This document shows positions 61,179 to 64,000 of a stretch of 64,000 nt of DNA, piece after piece (the stretch's first letter is position 1; every line of letters begins with the position of its first letter). Position numbers and translations under genes: made by a program. The stretch is taken from assembly GCF_022568835.1 (NCBI RefSeq), contig NZ_JAKZHV010000002.1, forward strand, positions 434,001 through 498,000. Direction: 5' to 3'. Source of the stretch: Arsenicicoccus piscis. Lineage in GTDB: Bacteria; Actinomycetota; Actinomycetes; Actinomycetales; Dermatophilaceae. A model generated the notes under the pieces. The model was not told where the DNA came from, did not search any database, and saw only the letters and a list, made by a program, of their open reading frames with translations.

Positions 61179-63860
61179 TCACCCCAGGGAGGCGGTCTCC
61201 TGCAGCGCAGCCTCGAGGTACGGTGCCGATGCACCGGCTCCGGACGAGGCGACCTGCGCGGGGGTGCCTGAGGCGACCACAGTGCCGCCGTCGTCTCCCG
61301 CGCCGGGTCCGAGGTCGATGACGTGGTCGGCTGCGGCGACCACGCGCATGTCGAGCTCGACCGCGACGACGGTGTTGCCTGCTTCTACGAGGCTCTGTAG
61401 ATGAGCCACGAGCCGGTCGGAGTCGGCGCAGTGCAGTCCCGAGGTCGGCTCGTCGAGTACGTAGAGAGTGTCCCCGCGCTGGGATCGCTGAAGCTCGGTG
61501 GCGAGCTTGACGCGCTGCGCCTCACCACCAGAGAGCTCGGTCGCCGGCTGCCCGAGACGCAAGTAGCCCAGGCCCACGTCGATCAGTGCCGTGAGCGAGC
61601 GCATGATGTCGAACTCGCCGTCGAAGAACTCGTGCGCCTCCTCGACGCTCATGGCGAGGATCTCCGCGATGTTCCGGCCACGCCAGAGGATCTCCAAAGT
61701 GCTGGACTGATAGCGGGTTCCGTGGCAGTCGGGGCACTCGGTGTAGACCGAGGGGAGGAAGAGCAGTTCCACCATGACCGACCCCTCGCCCTCGCAGGTG
61801 GGGCAGCGGCCGCCGGTGACGTTGAAGGAGAATCGGCCCGGCTTATAACCCCGCGCGCGAGCCTCGGGCGTCTCGGCGAACCTCCGCCTCACGTGGTCGA
61901 ACAGGCCGGTGTAGGTGGCGACGTTCGAGCGCGGGGTGCGGCCGATGGGCTTCTGATCAATGCTCACGACGCGGCGCACCCCAGAGAGGTCTCCCTGGAC
62001 CGTTCCCTCGAGCTCCTCGGGCTCGTCCGACAGCAACAGCTCGTCCCCCTCGGCGGCCGCAGCGTCGTCCGCCTGGACAGCCCGCCCCAATCGCTCCCCG
62101 AGCAGCGCAGGCAGTGCCTGGCTGACCAGGCTCGACTTGCCCGATCCGGAGACTCCTGTAGCGGCGGTGAATGCCCCGAGCGGAAGGGGGATCGACACGT
62201 CGCGCAGGTTGTTGCGCGTGACGTGCTCGAGCTGCAGCCATCCCTCTGGCTCCCGCGGGGGTCGGTGAGGCAGGCCACTGCCCCCGAAGACATACCCGCG
62301 AGTCACGGACTCCTCCACCGCGGCGAGTCCCTCGGTGGGACCGCTGTAGACGACGCGGCCGCCGCGCTCGCCCGCGCCGGGACCGATGTCGACCAGCCAG
62401 TCCGCGTGCCGCATCACGTCCACCGAATGCTCTACGACGAACAGGCTGTTGCCTCGGCGCTTGAGCCCGTCGAGGATGCCGAGCAGCGCGCTGACGTCCT
62501 GCGGATGCAGCCCTGCGGAAGGCTCATCGAGCACGTAGACCACACCGAACAGTTCGGAGGTCAGCTGGGTCGCGAGCCGCAGTCGCTGTAGCTCCCCACC
62601 CGAGAGGGTGGGGGTGGTGCGGCTCAGGGAGAGATACCCCAGACCGAGGTCGATGATGGGCCGCAGCCTGTTGACGAGTTCTGCGCCCAGGCGCGCTGTC
62701 GCGGCCAGCTTCTCCACCGAGTGGTTCGGCGTCCTGCGCACGTCGGGGGCTGCCTCATGGGCTGATCCGCCAGCGTCGACGCGCTGCCGCACAGCGTCGC
62801 GTCGGGCTGCCTCGTCCAGTGCCTGACCGGCAGTCTCGGTCCCGTCGAGATCGCCGGTGGCCCGCGCGACTGCCTCCTCGATCAACGTCGAGAGCTCCGC
62901 GAGGGGCAGATCGGAGAGATCAGCGACATCGAGGCCCTCGAAGGTCACCGACAGAGCCTCCGGCTTCAGCCGCTTGCCGTGGCAGGCAGGGCAGGGCGCG
63001 GCCGTGAGGAACTGTGCCACGCGCCGCTTCATCGACCCGCTCTTGGTGTTCGCGAACGTGTCGAGCACGTACCGGCGCGCACCGACGAAGGTGCCCGAGT
63101 AGCTCGGCTCGACGCCAGCCGCGATCGCGGCCCGGGCCTCGGCGAGCGTCAGGCGCGAGTGGACCGGGACGTACGGCGTCTCGTCCGTGTAGAGGATCCA
63201 GTCCCGATCCTCCTTCGGCAGATCCTTCCAGGGCACATCGACGTCGTAGCCGAGCGCGACGAGGACATCGCGCAGCTGATGACCGTGCCAGGCCGTCGGC
63301 CAGGAGGCGATGGCCCGCTCGCGGATCGTCAATGAAGGGTCCGGCACCATCATGTCCTCGGTGACCTCGTACACCCGGCCGATGCCGTGGCACTCCGGGC
63401 ATGCGCCCTGCACGGTGTTGGCGGAGAAGTCCTCGGCGTAGAGCATCGGCTGATCATCGGGGTAGTGGCCGGCCCGGGAGTAGAGCATGCGCACCAGCGA
63501 GGAGAGCGTGGTGATGCTGCCCACCGAGGACCGCGCGCTGCGGCCCCCGCGCTGCTGCTGAAGAGCGACGGCCGGCGGCATACCCGTGATGGAGTCGACG
63601 TCCGGGACGCCTGCCTGGTCGATGAGGCGACGGGCGTAGGGAGCGACGGACTCGAGGTAACGGCGCTGGGACTCCGCGAACAGGGTTCCGAAGGCCAGGG
63701 AGGACTTTCCCGAGCCGGAGACGCCGGTGAACACCACCAGAGCGTCGCGGGGGACCGCCAGGTCGATGTCCTGGAGGTTGTGCTCGCGCGCGCCGAGCAC
63801 CAGCACGTCGGGCTGAACGGGTGAGGAGTCCGACGATGAGGACCTGCGTGCTTCGACCAT
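61179..63860 (-). CDS. UvrA-like excinuclease ABC subunit (UvrA2 type)
   Basis: An 893-residue protein with two ABC cassettes. The first has Walker A GVSGSGKSSLA near residue 50 and signature 'LSGGELQRLRLATQL'. The second has Walker A GVSGSGKSSLV and signature 'ELSGGEAQRVKLATELQ', with zinc-finger Cys pairs ('CPECHG', 'CPACHG', 'CPTCEG', 'CPDCHG'). True UvrA has about 950-1,000 residues including a UvrB-binding domain; here that region is short and divergent, as in UvrA2 proteins linked to drug tolerance or DNA damage. The ATG at 63860 was preferred; a GTG at 63887 would add nine residues. The palindrome ACCGATCGGT overlaps that region. Confidence 0.88.
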   Translation of the reverse strand: MVEARRSSSSDSSPVQPDVLVLGAREHNLQDIDLAVPRDALVVFTGVSGSGKSSLAFGTLFAESQRRYLESVAPYARRLIDQAGVPDVDSITGMPPAVALQQQRGGRSARSSVGSITTLSSLVRMLYSRAGHYPDDQPMLYAEDFSANTVQGACPECHGIGRVYEVTEDMMVPDPSLTIRERAIASWPTAWHGHQLRDVLVALGYDVDVPWKDLPKEDRDWILYTDETPYVPVHSRLTLAEARAAIAAGVEPSYSGTFVGARRYVLDTFANTKSGSMKRRVAQFLTAAPCPACHGKRLKPEALSVTFEGLDVADLSDLPLAELSTLIEEAVARATGDLDGTETAGQALDEAARRDAVRQRVDAGGSAHEAAPDVRRTPNHSVEKLAATARLGAELVNRLRPIIDLGLGYLSLSRTTPTLSGGELQRLRLATQLTSELFGVVYVLDEPSAGLHPQDVSALLGILDGLKRRGNSLFVVEHSVDVMRHADWLVDIGPGAGERGGRVVYSGPTEGLAAVEESVTRGYVFGGSGLPHRPPREPEGWLQLEHVTRNNLRDVSIPLPLGAFTAATGVSGSGKSSLVSQALPALLGERLGRAVQADDAAAAEGDELLLSDEPEELEGTVQGDLSGVRRVVSIDQKPIGRTPRSNVATYTGLFDHVRRRFAETPEARARGYKPGRFSFNVTGGRCPTCEGEGSVMVELLFLPSVYTECPDCHGTRYQSSTLEILWRGRNIAEILAMSVEEAHEFFDGEFDIMRSLTALIDVGLGYLRLGQPATELSGGEAQRVKLATELQRSQRGDTLYVLDEPTSGLHCADSDRLVAHLQSLVEAGNTVVAVELDMRVVAAADHVIDLGPGAGDDGGTVVASGTPAQVASSGAGASAPYLEAALQETASLG

Positions 63861-64000
63861 TCCGGCGAGACTAGCAATACGGTCCACCGATCGGTCGGAG
63901 CATGGCCCGGTCCTCCACGGTCCACCTGCCCGTGGTGCCTATCGCCGCAGCCAGGGCGGGCACCTCGGTGGACGGCGAGATTCCTCCTCGCCTAAGGTCC
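63861..64000. other. Right edge, upstream region of the uvrA-like gene
   Basis: An ATG at 63902 opens a plus-strand frame that stays open to the window edge, but it has no ribosome site or recognisable sequence. The palindrome ACCGATCGGT near 63885 may be an operator. Nothing firmer can be said. Confidence 0.3.

Overview
The window is high-GC DNA with dense, often overlapping genes. It carries a coenzyme-B12 ribonucleotide reductase with NrdR, actinobacterial-type LexA boxes beside a LysM protein, an F420-type luciferase-like oxidoreductase and a DUF6318 lipoprotein. Together these point to an actinobacterium of the Micrococcales, perhaps Intrasporangiaceae-like. That placement is inferred from gene content, not from a marker tree. 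No rRNA, tRNA or CRISPR array was seen.

Region 1 (1-6,500) is a LacI-controlled carbohydrate locus: a GH3 glycosidase (cut by the window edge), a Tat-exported glucoamylase/GH144-like enzyme, a broken sugar ABC importer, the LacI regulator with a perfect 16-bp operator, and a divergent Gfo/Idh/MocA dehydrogenase. The importer is damaged: the binding protein runs straight into the last ~53 codons of a permease, and the second permease is frameshifted.

Region 2 (6,500-21,110) holds housekeeping enzymes and a divergent uptake/catabolism locus. Leftward lie a family-5 binding protein, two Opp/Dpp permeases, two ATPases (one frameshifted), an aldo/keto reductase, an HpcH aldolase, a BNR sialidase-like protein and an SDR, almost all overlapping by 1-4 bp. 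Rightward lie a four-carbon-acid sugar kinase, a PdxA2-like dehydrogenase and a DeoR regulator. The set looks like uptake and breakdown of a sugar-acid-containing compound.

Region 3 (21,143-32,767) is the outstanding feature: a complete 11,625-bp Tn7-like transposon. It has a 12-bp perfect terminal inverted repeat and a 5-bp target duplication (TCAGC). Its right end carries an array of sites spaced about 21-22 bp. It encodes a RecB/TnsA-like nuclease, a D-D-35-E TnsB-like transposase, a TnsC-like AAA+ ATPase with a -1 frame change at a CCCGGGT heptamer, and two unrecognised genes where TniQ/TnsD would be expected. Its cargo is defence-like: a TIR-domain protein with coiled-coil repeats, a type ISP-like restriction-modification enzyme without a helicase, small unknown genes and a divergent HTH regulator. 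The element sits exactly at the stop codon of nrdJ, with the duplication made of the last 5 nt of that gene, so nrdJ stays intact. This suggests the nrdJ 3' end is its attachment site.

Region 4 (32,768-58,804) is core chromosome: nrdJ-nrdR with paired NrdR-type boxes, DUF6318/PKD exported proteins, a LysM (ChiZ-like)/lexA pair with overlapping SOS boxes, patatin, TetR/SDR, sirtuin, LysR, leuS-degV-comEA-comEC, a hydroxyacid-oxoacid transhydrogenase-type dehydrogenase, an ECF sigma factor with a membrane partner, and a second sugar ABC importer without its own ATPase.

Region 5 (58,805-64,000) contains a mosaic of gene fragments (a piece matching uvrA2, two transposase remnants), a small ABM monooxygenase, a DJ-1/PfpI protein, about 1 kb of apparently degraded DNA, and a UvrA-like ABC protein. 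Most frame disruptions in the window have the form of one missing base, often in a G/C run, so sequencing error must be weighed against real mutation for each.
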